Source: Halomonas sp. SpR8 (GTDB lineage Bacteria > Pseudomonadota > Gammaproteobacteria > Pseudomonadales > Halomonadaceae). Taken from it: a stretch of DNA of 64,000 bases. The translations under genes were made by a program, and so were the position numbers. The DNA lies in the NCBI RefSeq assembly GCF_031010195.1, contig NZ_JAUAMC010000005.1:1-64000 (forward strand). The letters run 5' to 3'. Shown piece by piece: positions 1-9,558 of the stretch (position 1 is its first letter; every line of letters starts with the position of its first letter). The notes beneath the pieces are model-generated. The model was not told where the DNA came from. It made no database searches and worked only from the letters and a program-made list of their open reading frames with translations.

Positions 1-106
1 CCGCCGCTCGTCAGCGGGGTGCAAGCACCCCCTGCTACCGCTCGACTTGCATGTGTTAGGCCTGCCGCCAGCGTTCAATCTGAGCCATGATCAAACTCTT
101 CAGTTT
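1..106 (-). rRNA. rrs: 16S ribosomal RNA, 5' end only
   Basis: Read on the minus strand, this is the start of a bacterial 16S rRNA. It contains the conserved AGAGTTTGATCATGGCTCAG block (universal 27F site) at about 82-100, followed by the ACGCTGGCGGCAGGCCTAA and ACACATGCAAGTCGAGCGG blocks. The gene runs out of the window to the left, so only about the first 106 nucleotides are present. The 5' boundary near 106 is placed by analogy with E. coli and is accurate to a few bases. The helix following the GTCGAGCGG block is typical of gamma-proteobacteria. Confidence 0.97.
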
Positions 107-279
107 AAGATCTATGCGGTTCTTACCCGCCACTCGTAAGTGACAGAAGCGAACCAAACTTGGCTCAAGGTTCAAACGAATTCACTGTGATACTCCGAAG
201 AGTATCGATATGTTCGCTTGCCTTGATATTTGGTGACTTGTCACCAACGTCAGCAAGCGCCCACATGAATTACCTGATC

Positions 280-295
280 AAATTGTTAAAGAGCT
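280..295 (-). promoter_or_regulatory. rrn boxA antitermination site in the 16S leader
   Basis: On the minus strand the leader reads AGCTCTTTAACAATTT, a near-perfect match to the rrn boxA consensus bound by NusB/S10 during rRNA antitermination. It lies about 175 nt upstream of the mature 16S 5' end, the usual position. The leader between the promoter and the 16S gene (107-364) holds no credible gene. Confidence 0.85.
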
Positions 296-364
296 GTTTC
301 GCTGCGATAGTTGTCAAAACTACCTACAAACCGTTGAGCTGGCTTGCCTCAGCGAGGAAGGCGT

Positions 365-392
365 ATTCTACGCATTTCCTGGTGTTTGTCAA
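365..392 (-). promoter_or_regulatory. Strong sigma-70 promoter of the rRNA operon
   Basis: On the minus strand there is a perfect -35 TTGACA (387-392), a 16-bp spacer, and a -10 TAGAAT (365-370). A G/C-containing discriminator (ACGCC) follows, as expected for a growth-rate and ppGpp/DksA-controlled rrn promoter. Transcription should start near 357 and run to the 16S gene through boxA. The region 393-567, between this promoter and the end of tyrS, is AT-rich next to the -35 (possible UP element) and shows nothing else. Confidence 0.8.
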
Positions 393-567
393 TCGCTGTT
401 TTTAGCGAATGAGGCGAGCAACAAAACTGCTCTAACCTTCTGACAAACCGAAGCTTTTTACACTTCATTCACCGCTGGTAACGCCATGCGTCCCCGGCAG
501 CGGATGCGTACTTTACGGATTCGCTGCCAGGTTGGCAAGACCTTCATGGAAAATAAGCACAAAAAGT

Positions 568-1767
568 TCAAACAAGCGTCACACGGGCGTAACGTTTCTT
601 GCCCGCCTGAATCACATAGCTCTTACCTGTCGCCAGCATGGTGTCTTTAGCGACGACGTCGCCATCGACCTTAACGCGGCCATTACCCAGCATGTCTTTA
701 GCCTGGGCGCTGTTGTTGGCGAGCTCTGCTCTGTTTAGCACGGCTGCAATAGGTGCTTCTTTACTACCTTCAAAATCAACCGTCACTTCCGGTAGGTCTT
801 CCGGCAGTTCACCGTCGGCCAGTTGGTTACCCGCTGACTTATGCGCATTGGCCGCCGCTTCATCACCGTGGTAACGGGCGATGAGCTCACGCGCCAGCTC
901 CATTTTGACGTCACGCGGGTTCGCACCCTGCTCAACGCTCTGCTTAAGCGCGTCGATCTCTTCGTTCGATTTCAAAGAGAGCAGCTCAAAGTAACGCCAC
1001 ATTAAGCTATCGGGCATGGAGACCAGCTTATTGAACATGGAGCCCGGCGCTTCATCGACACCAATGTAATTGCCCAATGACTTCGACATTTTCTGCACGC
1101 CGTCTAACCCTTCCAGCAACGGCATGGTGATGACTACCTGGGGCTCCTGACCGAAGTGCTTTTGGATCTCGCGCCCCATCAGCAGGTTGAACTTCTGGTC
1201 GGTGCCGCCCAGCTCCACATCCGCTTCAAGCGCTACCGAGTCGTAGCCCTGTACCAGCGGGTAGAGAAATTCGTGGATAGCAATGGATTGATTGGCTTTG
1301 TAGCGCTTTTCAAAGTCGTCCCGCTCGAGCATACGAGCGACAGTGCTTTGCGCTGCCAGCTCAATCATTTTGGCGGCGGAGAGCTCGCCAAACCATTCGG
1401 CGTTAAAGCGCACTTCGGTTTTTTCAGGATCGAGGATTTTAAACACCTGCTCCTTATAAGTTTCGGCATTGGCTTTAACGTCTTCTTCAGTGAGCGGTTT
1501 GCGCGTTACGTTTTTACCGGTGGGGTCACCAATACGGCCGGTAAAGTCACCGATCAGAAAGATTACCGTGTGCCCCAAATCCTGAAACTGACGCATTTTG
1601 GTCAACAGCACGCTGTGTCCCAAGTGAAGGTCAGGGGCAGTAGGATCAAAACCCGCTTTGATACGCAGCTTGCGGCCTGAAGCCAGCTTGTTTTTTAACT
1701 CATCCTCTACCAGGATTTCATGCGTACCCCGCGACAGCAGCGCTAAAGCCTGATCCACCTCACTCAT
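568..1767 (-). CDS. tyrS: Tyrosine--tRNA ligase
   Basis: This class I aminoacyl-tRNA synthetase charges tRNA-Tyr with tyrosine in the cytoplasm. The 399-residue protein has the HIGH-type motif HLGH (about residues 48-51) in the Rossmann catalytic domain and the KMSKS signature ([11 protein letters not shown], about 228-238). A C-terminal S4-like RNA-binding domain ends in [10 protein letters not shown]. Length and motif spacing fit the TyrZ-like group (about 400 residues), which is common in Pseudomonas and Halomonas. The ATG start is preceded by a purine-rich GAGAGAGG ribosome site. The gene diverges from anmK and lies upstream of, but on the same strand as, an rRNA operon. Confidence 0.97.
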   Translation of the reverse strand: MSEVDQALALLSRGTHEILVEDELKNKLASGRKLRIKAGFDPTAPDLHLGHSVLLTKMRQFQDLGHTVIFLIGDFTGRIGDPTGKNVTRKPLTEEDVKANAETYKEQVFKILDPEKTEVRFNAEWFGELSAAKMIELAAQSTVARMLERDDFEKRYKANQSIAIHEFLYPLVQGYDSVALEADVELGGTDQKFNLLMGREIQKHFGQEPQVVITMPLLEGLDGVQKMSKSLGNYIGVDEAPGSMFNKLVSMPDSLMWRYFELLSLKSNEEIDALKQSVEQGANPRDVKMELARELIARYHGDEAAANAHKSAGNQLADGELPEDLPEVTVDFEGSKEAPIAAVLNRAELANNSAQAKDMLGNGRVKVDGDVVAKDTMLATGKSYVIQAGKKRYARVTLV

Positions 1768-1919
1768 TGCCTCTCTCCACTATAATAAGAACCGCCCATA
1801 CCGGGCTCAGGTGATAAATAACCGACGATGTTACCATGCTCGTTCGCCCTGGTTGAGCCTTGGTTCGGTCTTGTTTTAGCCCTGGCTGGATATTAGCCCC
1901 ACTTTGTACGAGTTTGCTT

Positions 1920-3059
1920 ATGAAAACACCAACCGTTTCGCCGCTTTACTATATTGGCTTGATGTCCGGCACCAGCCTGGACGGTATTGATGCAGCGCTT
2001 ATCGCTCTCGAAGATGGTTCACCACCGCGCCTGCTGGCAACCCACGCCGAACCGATGCCGGATGAGCTGCATCACCTACTGTTTAAACTGTGCCATGCAG
2101 AGCAGGTGAGTTTTGCGCAGCTCGCCGCAGCAGAGCACGCGTTCAGCCAATGCCAAGCTCAAGCCGTGCAACAGTTATTAGCGCCGCTCTCAGTAGGTGT
2201 CGAGCAGATCAGCGCTATAGGCAGTCATGGTCAAACTATTGAGCACGCTCCTGCAGGCCACGGCGACGGCCCGGCTTATACGCTGCAGTTGGACAACCCC
2301 AGCCTATTGGCAGAACTAACTGGCTGCACGGTCGTGGCCGATTTCCGTCGCCGCGACCTAGCCGCTGGCGGCCAGGCTGCACCGCTGGCACCCGGCTTTC
2401 ATCAGGCGCTATTTGGTCGAGCAGACGCGCATCAGTTGGTGCTTAACCTTGGTGGCTTTGCCAATCTGACCTGGCTTTCGAGCCAGCCGAGCGACCCAGT
2501 GATTGGTTTTGATACCGGGCCAGCGAATGTTTTATTGGATGGCTGGTTCTCGCTACATCAAGGCGACCGCTTTGATCAGAACGGTGACTGGGCTGCTAGC
2601 GGTAAAGTAGATGAAGCGCTGTTAGCTCGGCTATTGTCAGAACCGTTCTTCCAGCAGCCGCCGCCAAGAAGTACGGGGCGTGAGCTGTTCCATCTAGATT
2701 GGCTCCGCCAACACCTCAGCGGCCAGGAAACGGCTGCCGATGTGCAGGCGACGCTTGCAGAGCTCACTGCCGTCAGCGTCGCTCAAGGCGTTGAACAACT
2801 GCAGATCGATGACAGCTCCCTCACGTTGATCACCGCTGGCGGTGGCGCCCATAATGGCTATTTAATGCAGCGCCTTGCCTACTACCTCCCGCGCGCAACG
2901 TTCACTTCACCAGCAGAGTGCGGCTGGCCTGAAGACTGGATTGAGGCGGGTGCTTTCGCCTGGCTGGCTCACCAACGCTTGCACCACCTGCCTGGCAACC
3001 TGCCCTCGGTCACCGGCGCGCAGGGACCGCGGGTGCTGGGTGGCATTTATGCCAGCTAA
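1920..3059 (+). CDS. anmK: Anhydro-N-acetylmuramic acid kinase
   Basis: AnmK phosphorylates and opens 1,6-anhydro-MurNAc to MurNAc-6-phosphate, feeding recycled cell-wall sugar back to metabolism. The protein has 379 residues from the chosen ATG and starts with the family ATP-binding motif GLMSGTSLDGIDAAL. It also contains GSHGQTIEH, NLGGFANLTWL, GFDTGPANVLLD and the C-terminal TAGGGAHNGYLM. An in-frame TTG 20 codons upstream (1860) would add a tail not seen in the family, so ATG 1920 is preferred. It is divergent from tyrS and convergent with pilT. Confidence 0.95.
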   Translation: MKTPTVSPLYYIGLMSGTSLDGIDAALIALEDGSPPRLLATHAEPMPDELHHLLFKLCHAEQVSFAQLAAAEHAFSQCQAQAVQQLLAPLSVGVEQISAIGSHGQTIEHAPAGHGDGPAYTLQLDNPSLLAELTGCTVVADFRRRDLAAGGQAAPLAPGFHQALFGRADAHQLVLNLGGFANLTWLSSQPSDPVIGFDTGPANVLLDGWFSLHQGDRFDQNGDWAASGKVDEALLARLLSEPFFQQPPPRSTGRELFHLDWLRQHLSGQETAADVQATLAELTAVSVAQGVEQLQIDDSSLTLITAGGGAHNGYLMQRLAYYLPRATFTSPAECGWPEDWIEAGAFAWLAHQRLHHLPGNLPSVTGAQGPRVLGGIYAS

Positions 3060-3094
3060 AAGAAGAAGCCGTTATCGTGTCTGGCGCACGAGGG

Positions 3095-4138
3095 TTACTC
3101 ATCCTGAAGTGCCAGCGTGCCCTTCGCACTCAGCTGCGCCTCTTGCAAACTCACCACGCCCTCTTTAACGAGTCGAGTGAGCACCGCATCCAGGGTTTGC
3201 ATACCCAGACTGCCGCCGGTTTGAATGGCCGAGTACATCTGTGCCACTTTGTCTTCACGAATCAGGTTGCGCACGGCCGAGGTCGCAATCAGTACTTCGT
3301 GCGCCGCCACCCGGCCACCACCCTCACGCTTTAGCAGCGATTGCGACACCACCGCCTGGAGCGATTCAGACAGCATGGAGCGCACCATGGCTTTTTCCTC
3401 GCTGGGAAAGACATCGATAATCCGGTCGACTGTCTTGGCGGCAGACGTTGTATGCAACGTCCCCAGCACCAGGTGGCCAGTCTCAGCTGCGGTCAACGCC
3501 AGTCGAATGGTTTCCAGATCGCGCAGCTCGCCAACCAGAATCACATCCGGGTCTTCGCGCAGGGCGCTACGCAGTGCGTCGGCAAAGCTGTGGGTGTCGC
3601 GGTGCACTTCGCGCTGGTTAATCAAACAGCGCTTGCTCACGTGGACAAACTCAACGGGATCTTCAATGGTGAGAATATGCTCGTAGCGATGGTCGTTAAT
3701 ATAGTCGATCATCGCCGCTAGCGTGGTGCTCTTGCCCGCCCCTGTCGGCCCGGTCACCAACACCAGCCCCCGCGGCAACATCGCCAGGCGCTCGAACACC
3801 TCACCCAACCCCAGGGTTTGCATGGAGAGCACTTGATTGGGAATAGTACGAAATACCGCCCCCGCCCCGCGCGCTTGAGTGAAGGCGTTGACACGAAAGC
3901 GCGCCACCCCCGGCACTTCAAAGGAAAAATCAATTTCCAGGTGCTCTTCGTAGTCGCGCCGCTGACGATCATTCATGATGGCGTAGATCAGCTTGCGCAC
4001 ATCGTTATTATCGATAGCGGGCACATTGAGCCGACGAATGTCGCCGTCTACACGTATCATGGGCGGCAAACCGGCCGAAAGGTGCAGGTCAGAGGCATTC
4101 TGCTTTGCCGAGAATGCTAGCAGTTCGGTAATATCCAT
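3095..4138 (-). CDS. pilT: Type IV pilus retraction ATPase PilT
   Basis: This hexameric cytoplasmic ATPase powers retraction of type IV pili (twitching, DNA uptake). Its 347 residues include the N-terminal PAS-like domain (SDLHLSAGLPPMIRVDG), Walker A GPTGAGKST near residues 129-137, the Asp box around TIEDPVEF, Walker B with ILVGELRDLET, and the His box GTLHTTSAAKTVDRI. The C-terminal AVRNLIRE element marks PilT rather than PilU. The gene is divergent from yggS, as in Pseudomonas, but no pilU follows it here; anmK lies downstream in convergent orientation. Confidence 0.95.
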   Translation of the reverse strand: MDITELLAFSAKQNASDLHLSAGLPPMIRVDGDIRRLNVPAIDNNDVRKLIYAIMNDRQRRDYEEHLEIDFSFEVPGVARFRVNAFTQARGAGAVFRTIPNQVLSMQTLGLGEVFERLAMLPRGLVLVTGPTGAGKSTTLAAMIDYINDHRYEHILTIEDPVEFVHVSKRCLINQREVHRDTHSFADALRSALREDPDVILVGELRDLETIRLALTAAETGHLVLGTLHTTSAAKTVDRIIDVFPSEEKAMVRSMLSESLQAVVSQSLLKREGGGRVAAHEVLIATSAVRNLIREDKVAQMYSAIQTGGSLGMQTLDAVLTRLVKEGVVSLQEAQLSAKGTLALQDE

Positions 4139-4170
4139 CTCTCTTCCCCGCTGCGGTAAGGTGCTTGAGT

Positions 4171-4887
4171 ATGACAGACATCGCGCTTAACGAGTTACTC
4201 GCCAGTTCATACGATCAGGCGCTTGAACGCCTGCGTAACGCATTAGCAAGCGCCGGGCGCGCCCAGGATGCAGCCAAGCTATTGGCGGTCAGCAAAACCA
4301 AACCGGCGGCAATGATTCGCCAGGCTTGGCAGTTGGGTCAGCGTGAGTTCGGTGAAAACTATCTGCAAGAAGCGCTGGAGAAGCAGACTGAACTCGCTGA
4401 TCTTGATGGCATTGTGTGGCATTTCATCGGGCCGCTGCAGTCCAACAAGACCCGTTCAGTGGCCGAACACTTTGACTGGGTGCACAGCGTTGATCGGCTA
4501 AAAATTGCCAAGCGCCTGAGCGAGCAGCGTCCAACGCATCTTGCACCGCTGAACATTTGCCTGCAGGTTAATATTAGCCGCGAGGAGAGCAAAGCGGGTG
4601 TGCCTCCCGAGGAGTTGGAAGCCTTAGCCAGGAAGGTCGCCACGCTGCCTAACCTGCACTTGCGCGGCTTGATGGCGATACCCGCCCCGGCAGAAGGCGT
4701 CGAGGCGCAACGCCAGCCATTAGCCGCGCTGCGCGAGGGGTTCACAGCACTGCAAAACGCCCTGCCCGAAGCGCCGCTTGATACGCTCTCGATGGGCATG
4801 AGCGACGATTTGGAGGCGGCGATACTCGAAGGCGCCACGCTGGTGCGTTTAGGTACCGCAATTTTCGGCGCCCGCCAGACGGCTTAG
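4171..4887 (+). CDS. yggS: PLP homeostasis protein, YggS/PLPBP family
   Basis: A member of the conserved pyridoxal-phosphate-binding proteins (alanine-racemase-like TIM barrel, no known enzymatic reaction) that keep free PLP and amino-acid pools balanced. The PLP lysine lies in LLAVSKTKP. Other signatures are FGENYLQEA, WHFIGPLQSNK, LQVNISREESKAG and the phosphate-binding end LSMGMSDDLEAAI. ATG 4171 is preferred over an in-frame TTG two codons upstream. It is the first gene of the plus-strand run yggS-proC-yggT-metX-metW, the order seen in Pseudomonas beside pilT. Confidence 0.94.
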   Translation: MTDIALNELLASSYDQALERLRNALASAGRAQDAAKLLAVSKTKPAAMIRQAWQLGQREFGENYLQEALEKQTELADLDGIVWHFIGPLQSNKTRSVAEHFDWVHSVDRLKIAKRLSEQRPTHLAPLNICLQVNISREESKAGVPPEELEALARKVATLPNLHLRGLMAIPAPAEGVEAQRQPLAALREGFTALQNALPEAPLDTLSMGMSDDLEAAILEGATLVRLGTAIFGARQTA

Positions 4888-4951
4888 ATAAATAACGCTA
4901 TGCTGCAGCCCACACATTACTTAGCCAACGTTTACTAAAGGGACACCTATT

Positions 4952-5776
4952 ATGGCGAATAAGATTACCTTCATTGGGGCCGGCAATATGGCCAGCGCCA
5001 TTATCGGCGGCCTGATCGACAGCGGCGTTGAACCGTCTACTATTACCGCCACCGCGCCGAACGACAGCGAGCTGGCAGCGATTAAACAGCGTTTAGGTAT
5101 CAATACCGACACCGACAACAACGCGGCGGTGGCTGACGCCGACGTGGTGGTGTTAGCGGTGAAGCCGCAAATTATGCGCGGCGTATGCGAAGCCCTGCGC
5201 GACAGCGTTCAGCGCCAGCAGCCGTTGGTGATTTCGATTGCGGCAGGCCTGGATGCCGACACTATCGATCAGTGGCTAGGCGGCCAAAACGCCATGGTGC
5301 GCTGCATGCCCAATACGCCTTCGCTGGTGGGTTATGGCGCCAGCGGCCTCTACGCCAATGGCAAAGTTAGCGACGCCCAGCGCGACGTGGCTACCCAACT
5401 GATGGAAGCGGTTGGCATTGTCGAGTGGGTGGAAGAAGAGGCCCTGTTAGACGCAGTGACCGCTGTTTCCGGCAGCGCCCCGGCCTACTTCTTTTTAATG
5501 TTTGAAGCCATGGAAGAAGCCGCCGTCAAACTCGGCCTACCTGCCGCCACCGCGCGCCGCCTGGCGATTCAAACCGCGCTGGGCGCGGCTACGATGGCAC
5601 AGCATAGTGATAAAGACCCCGCCACATTGAAACAGAACGTGATGTCGCCGGGCGGCACCACCGAGCGTGCCATTCAACATATGGAAGAGGCACAATTGCG
5701 CACCACGATTGCCGACGCCATGCAGGCCTGCGCCGATCGTGCCCAGGCAATGGCCAAGGAATTAAGCGGCAGCTAA
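4952..5776 (+). CDS. proC: Pyrroline-5-carboxylate reductase
   Basis: ProC catalyses the last step of proline synthesis, NAD(P)H-dependent reduction of 1-pyrroline-5-carboxylate. The 274-residue protein has the N-terminal dinucleotide-binding motif FIGAGNMASAIIGGL, the NTP(S/A) segment MPNTPSLVGYG, the catalytic-domain signature AVSGSAPAYFF and the C-terminal family signature VMSPGGTTERAI. A good AAGGGA ribosome site precedes the ATG. It lies 64 bp after yggS and 55 bp before yggT. Proline is a compatible solute in halophiles, but nothing here shows osmotic control. Confidence 0.96.
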   Translation: MANKITFIGAGNMASAIIGGLIDSGVEPSTITATAPNDSELAAIKQRLGINTDTDNNAAVADADVVVLAVKPQIMRGVCEALRDSVQRQQPLVISIAAGLDADTIDQWLGGQNAMVRCMPNTPSLVGYGASGLYANGKVSDAQRDVATQLMEAVGIVEWVEEEALLDAVTAVSGSAPAYFFLMFEAMEEAAVKLGLPAATARRLAIQTALGAATMAQHSDKDPATLKQNVMSPGGTTERAIQHMEEAQLRTTIADAMQACADRAQAMAKELSGS

Positions 5777-5831
5777 TACAGCCATTCGGCGAGCGCGCAG
5801 TTAAGCTACGGATCATCAAGGAGACTCTACA

Positions 5832-6425
5832 ATGGGCAACGAACTGGGCAGTGCAGGATTGATGCTGGTCAACACCCTGATCAATATTTATCTGTTTTTA
5901 CTCATGCTGCGCTTTCTGCTGCAGGCATCACGGGCGGATTACTTCAATCCGTTAAGCCAATCCGTAGTCAAAATCACCCAGCCGGTGGTGGGCCTGTTTC
6001 AAGGCTTTTTAGGTCCCGTTGCGGGCCGTTTTGACCTTGCCACGTTAGCGGCAGGCTTTGTATTGAAAGTGGTCAGCATCATCGCCATCTTTATGGTCAT
6101 TGGCGTGGGCATGCCACCCATTCCCGGGCTGCTCATCGCCGGTGTGGCGGCATTGGCGAATGCGATTTTAAAAATCTACTTCTTCGCCATGATCGTGATG
6201 ATTATTTTGAGCTGGGTAGCGCCCAACGCCAGCCACCCTGGCGCGCTGCTGGTAATGCAGTTGGTAGAGCCGATTATGGCCCCCGTGCGCAAAGTGATCC
6301 CCCCCCTGGGCATGATCGACCTCTCGCCTATCGTGGTGTTTATCGCCATTAACCTGGTCGATAGTTTGGTGGTCGGCGCTCTGGTCCGTGCGGCGGGCAT
6401 TTCAGGGGCACTGGTCGGTCTCTGA
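5832..6425 (+). CDS. yggT: YggT family integral membrane protein
   Basis: A small inner-membrane protein with two tandem YggT domains, about residues 5-90 and 100-195. Each has a pair of hydrophobic helices and the family N-P-x-S-like turn (FNPLSQSVVKITQPV in the first repeat, APNASHPGALLVMQLVEPIMAPVRKVIPP in part in the second). The exact biochemical role is unproven; family members are linked to osmotic tolerance and membrane insertion. A strong AAGGAG site precedes the ATG. Its position after proC is conserved in Pseudomonas. Confidence 0.92.
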   Translation: MGNELGSAGLMLVNTLINIYLFLLMLRFLLQASRADYFNPLSQSVVKITQPVVGLFQGFLGPVAGRFDLATLAAGFVLKVVSIIAIFMVIGVGMPPIPGLLIAGVAALANAILKIYFFAMIVMIILSWVAPNASHPGALLVMQLVEPIMAPVRKVIPPLGMIDLSPIVVFIAINLVDSLVVGALVRAAGISGALVGL

Positions 6426-6452
6426 TCACGGCTGTCTGCCAGCTCTTTGTGC

Positions 6453-6480
6453 AATGAATCTTTCTCCAGCTTGATTCATT
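6453..6480. repeat. Inverted repeat upstream of metX
   Basis: AATGAATC (6453-6460) and GATTCATT (6473-6480) form an 8-bp inverted repeat around a 12-nt spacer, 33 bp before the metX start. It could be an operator for a methionine regulator or an mRNA stem-loop. It does not match a SAM riboswitch, and there is no T-run, so it is not a standard terminator for yggT. Confidence 0.45.
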
Positions 6481-6513
6481 TAGACGTACTTTTTAGCAGG
6501 ACTCGCGCCTTCA

Positions 6514-7740
6514 ATGCCTGATTCAGATACGCATGCGTTTGCAGACCGACCGTCGGGTTCCGTCGGCCTGGTCACCCCACACGTGGCATGCTTCGACACG
6601 CCGCTCGCTCTTGCCTGCGGCAAAGTACTGCCTGCCTACGAGCTGATTTACGAAACTTACGGCACTCTGAACGCTGACCGCAGCAACGCAGTGCTGATTT
6701 GTCATGCGCTTTCCGGCCACCACCATGCGGCGGGCTACCATAGCGAAGAGGACCGCAAGCCCGGCTGGTGGGATGCCCATATCGGCCCCGGCAAAGCGAT
6801 CGATACCAATCGTTTTTTTGTAGTTTCGCTAAATAACCTGGGTGGCTGCCACGGCAGCACCGGGCCGGTTAGTCACAACCCTGACACTGGCCGCCAGTGG
6901 GGGCCAGATTTCCCCATGGTCACGGTAAGCGACTGGGTGGCCAGCCAGGCACGGCTAGCCGACCACCTGGGAATCGAGCGCTGGGCCACGGCGGTGGGCG
7001 GCAGCCTGGGCGGTATGCAGGTGCTGCAGTGGACGATGACCTTCCCAGAGCGGGTGGCTAACGCGGTGGTGATTGCCGCCACGCCCCGGCTCTCGGCACA
7101 AAATATCGCCTTTAACGAAGTGGCCCGCCAGGCGATTCGCTCTGACCCGGAGTTCTTCGACGGCTGGTACGCCGAGCACGACACCGTGCCCAAGCGCGGG
7201 CTAAAGCTAGCGCGTATGGTGGGCCATATCACCTATCTGTCGGAAGACGCTATGGGCAGCAAGTTTGGCCGCGACCTGCGTAGCGACGACCTTAACTTCG
7301 GCTTCGATGTCGAGTTCCAAGTAGAGTCCTACCTGCGCTATCAGGGCGATACCTTCTCCACCGCCTTTGATGCCAATACCTACCTGCTGATGACCAAGGC
7401 GCTGGATTACTTTGATCCCTCCGCCACCCAGGGGGGCGACTTAGCCAACGCCCTGGCCCCAGCGCAGTGCCCGTTTTTGATTGTCAGCTTTACCACCGAC
7501 TGGCGCTTCCCGCCCTCGCGTTCCCGCGAGCTGGTCGATGCGCTCATCCGCGCAGGCAAATCGGTCAGCTACGCCAACATCGACTCACCCCACGGGCACG
7601 ATGCGTTCTTACTTTCAGCGCCGCGCTACGATGCCATCTTCAGCGCCTTTATGAGCCGCGCCGCCCAGGAGCTTAACCTCGTCGAAACAGGTGCAGATGA
7701 ACAGTGCAAAGATGAACCGGGTACGGAGGAGTCGCCATGA
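6514..7740 (+). CDS. metX: Homoserine O-succinyltransferase (MetX type)
   Basis: This alpha/beta-hydrolase-fold acyltransferase activates homoserine for methionine synthesis. The 408-residue protein shows the catalytic nucleophile motif GGSLGGMQ (Ser about 164), the acyl-enzyme loop [12 protein letters not shown], an acid Asp in [12 protein letters not shown] and the His in [11 protein letters not shown]. Members linked to metW in gamma-proteobacteria usually use succinyl-CoA although named MetX; that specificity is inferred from context. It overlaps metW by 4 bp (ATGA), so the two are translationally coupled. Confidence 0.93.
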   Translation: MPDSDTHAFADRPSGSVGLVTPHVACFDTPLALACGKVLPAYELIYETYGTLNADRSNAVLICHALSGHHHAAGYHSEEDRKPGWWDAHIGPGKAIDTNRFFVVSLNNLGGCHGSTGPVSHNPDTGRQWGPDFPMVTVSDWVASQARLADHLGIERWATAVGGSLGGMQVLQWTMTFPERVANAVVIAATPRLSAQNIAFNEVARQAIRSDPEFFDGWYAEHDTVPKRGLKLARMVGHITYLSEDAMGSKFGRDLRSDDLNFGFDVEFQVESYLRYQGDTFSTAFDANTYLLMTKALDYFDPSATQGGDLANALAPAQCPFLIVSFTTDWRFPPSRSRELVDALIRAGKSVSYANIDSPHGHDAFLLSAPRYDAIFSAFMSRAAQELNLVETGADEQCKDEPGTEESP

Positions 7741-8333
7741 TGCGCGCCGATCTTGAGTTGATATACGACTGGGTGCCCGAAGGTGCGCACGTTCTCGACC
7801 TCGCCTGCGGCGACGGCGAACTGCTGGAGACGCTGGCGCGCAATAAAGGCGTGACCGGCTATGGGTTGGAAATTGACCATGACGGGATCAATGCCTGCGT
7901 TGCCCGTGGCGTCAACGTGATTGAGCACAACCTGGATGACGGTTTAAGCAGCTTCTGCGATAACAGCTACGATCAGGTCATCATGACCCAGGCACTGCAA
8001 GCGCTGCGACGGCCGGACAAGATGCTCGATGAAATGCTGCGTGTCGCCGAAGAGGGCATCATTACCTTCCCTAACTTCGCCTATTGGCGCCACCGTGTGT
8101 ATTTGGGCTTACGCGGCTATATGCCGGTATCCAAATCGCTGCCCCACGCCTGGTACGACACGCCCAACATCCACCTCTCAACGTTCAACGACTTTGAGCA
8201 CCTGTGCCGGGAAAAGGGCTTGGTGATTGTTGATCGTGCGGTGGGCGTGGGGGATCATCAAGGTCACTGGAAATCGCGGCTATGGCCCAACCTATTTGGT
8301 GAAATTGCCATTTTCCGCGTTCGCCGCCGCTAG
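7737..8333 (+). CDS. metW: Methionine biosynthesis protein MetW
   Basis: A methyltransferase-fold protein of 198 residues that works with MetX and is needed for its activity in several proteobacteria. The SAM-binding glycine-rich motif [12 protein letters not shown] is near residues 19-30. The family segments [28 protein letters not shown] and [15 protein letters not shown] are intact. The start overlaps the metX stop by 4 bp. The following DUF4426 gene starts 39 bp later, as in Pseudomonas. Confidence 0.94.
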   Translation: MMRADLELIYDWVPEGAHVLDLACGDGELLETLARNKGVTGYGLEIDHDGINACVARGVNVIEHNLDDGLSSFCDNSYDQVIMTQALQALRRPDKMLDEMLRVAEEGIITFPNFAYWRHRVYLGLRGYMPVSKSLPHAWYDTPNIHLSTFNDFEHLCREKGLVIVDRAVGVGDHQGHWKSRLWPNLFGEIAIFRVRRR

Positions 8334-8372
8334 ATTTGCAGCGTGTTTAACCATTACCCAAGGAGCCACGCC

Positions 8373-8822
8373 ATGCTACGCAGATTAATGATCAGTGCCG
8401 CCCTTGTCGGCACACTCTTCGCCAGCGCTGCGGCTCACGCTGAGCAATTCGTCAGAGTGGACGATTACGAGATTCACTACAGTGCAGTGAACAGCAGCTT
8501 TTTAACCCCTGAAGTGGCTCAGGCGAACAACCTCCAGCGCAGCGCTAACCGCGGCCTGGTAAATGTCAGCGTTCGCGAGCGCCAGGACGATGGCAGTACC
8601 CGCCCGGTTAACGCCAGCGTGCAGGGCCACGTCAGCGGCTTAACCGGCGTTCAGGAGTCACTCAGCTTTCGTACCGTGCATGACGGAGATGCCACTTACC
8701 ACCTGGCACCGTTTACCATGCGCGAAGATGAAAGCATGCGCTTTGAGCTAGGCGTGCGCTATGACCGCAATTCGGCCCCCGAACCGGTGAACTTTATTCA
8801 GCGTTTTTATATTGATCGCTAG
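8373..8822 (+). CDS. DUF4426 domain-containing exported protein
   Basis: A 149-residue protein of unknown function. It has a clear Sec signal peptide: MLRR, a hydrophobic stretch, then the AHA-E cleavage region at about residues 22-24. The mature part matches what I recognise as the DUF4426 fold found directly after metW in Pseudomonas and relatives (DDYEIHYSAVNSSFLTPEVA near its start and FIQRFYIDR at the end). The ATG at 8373 follows an AAGGAG ribosome site; an in-frame GTG ten codons upstream lacks one. The location is probably periplasmic. It is convergent with sfsA, only 7 bp apart. Confidence 0.85.
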   Translation: MLRRLMISAALVGTLFASAAAHAEQFVRVDDYEIHYSAVNSSFLTPEVAQANNLQRSANRGLVNVSVRERQDDGSTRPVNASVQGHVSGLTGVQESLSFRTVHDGDATYHLAPFTMREDESMRFELGVRYDRNSAPEPVNFIQRFYIDR

Positions 8823-8829
8823 GCACTAG

Positions 8830-9558
8830 CTATAGCCGGACAGGCAGGTGGCGGGTTAGTCCCACCCTAAACGGCCACTCCTGCTCCCGTATCACCTCAA
8901 TACCATAGGCCAGCACTTCCACCCCGCTGGCCGAGGCCTCCGCCAGGGCTGCCGCGTACGTCGCGTCGATATGCGCAGCGGCGGCCACATCTGCAATGCC
9001 TTCGTGGGCGACACAAAACAGCAGCACCGCCCGCTCGCCCTGCTCTGCCAGCACGCGCAGCGAATGCAGATGCTTGGTGCCGCGCACGCTGACCGAATCG
9101 GGGAAGTAGCCATGGCCATCCTGCTCTTTGAGGGTGACCTGCTTCACCTCGATATACGCCCGCCCCCGCTCTGGATCGTCCAGCCTAAAATCGAGCCGGG
9201 CATCGGCTACTTTTACCTCTCGGCGCAGCGTAGCGTAGCCTACCAAGGTTGCCAACGAACCCGCCTCCAGCGCCGCTTCCACCATGCGATTAGCGCGGCC
9301 GGTATGCACCGAGGCAAGTGCTACCTGCCCATCGGCTTGCGGCAGCTCGATAAACTCCCACGTCCAGGCAAGCTTGCGCTTGGGATTATCGCTGGGCGAC
9401 AGCCATACTCGGCACCCAGGCACGTTCACCGCCTTCATTGAGCCGGTATTGGGGCAGTGTGCGACCACCTCGCGACCGTCGTCCAAGCGCACATCGGCCA
9501 GAAATCGTTTGTAGCGTTTGAGTAGCGTGCCCGGCACAAGCGCTGGATAGTTCAGCAT
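8830..9558 (-). CDS. sfsA: SfsA family DNA/RNA nuclease-like protein
   Basis: SfsA was first named for stimulation of sugar fermentation in E. coli and is now treated as an OB-fold plus PD-(D/E)XK-like nuclease. The protein has about 242 residues. Visible family motifs are AHCPNTGSMKAV, EFIELPQADGQVALASVHT, RLDFRL and the nuclease-like YIEVKQVTLKEQ. The ATG at 9558 overlaps the stop codon of the upstream aminotransferase (TGATG), so the two are coupled; a GTG one codon earlier is also possible. The physiological substrate is not known. Confidence 0.92.
   Translation of the reverse strand: MLNYPALVPGTLLKRYKRFLADVRLDDGREVVAHCPNTGSMKAVNVPGCRVWLSPSDNPKRKLAWTWEFIELPQADGQVALASVHTGRANRMVEAALEAGSLATLVGYATLRREVKVADARLDFRLDDPERGRAYIEVKQVTLKEQDGHGYFPDSVSVRGTKHLHSLRVLAEQGERAVLLFCVAHEGIADVAAAAHIDATYAAALAEASASGVEVLAYGIEVIREQEWPFRVGLTRHLPVRL

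Noticed and set aside
160..405. 81-codon ORF in the rrn leader
   Set aside because: It lies antisense to the rRNA leader across boxA and the promoter; composition and position argue against coding.
1847..1890. CCTGGTTGAG / CCTTGGTTCGG / CCCTGGCTGG similarity before anmK
   Set aside because: Unequal spacing and weak identity; chance similarity cannot be excluded.
3077..3334. Plus-strand ORF across the anmK-pilT junction
   Set aside because: It overlaps the pilT 3' end in antisense, with no start signal and no recognisable domain.
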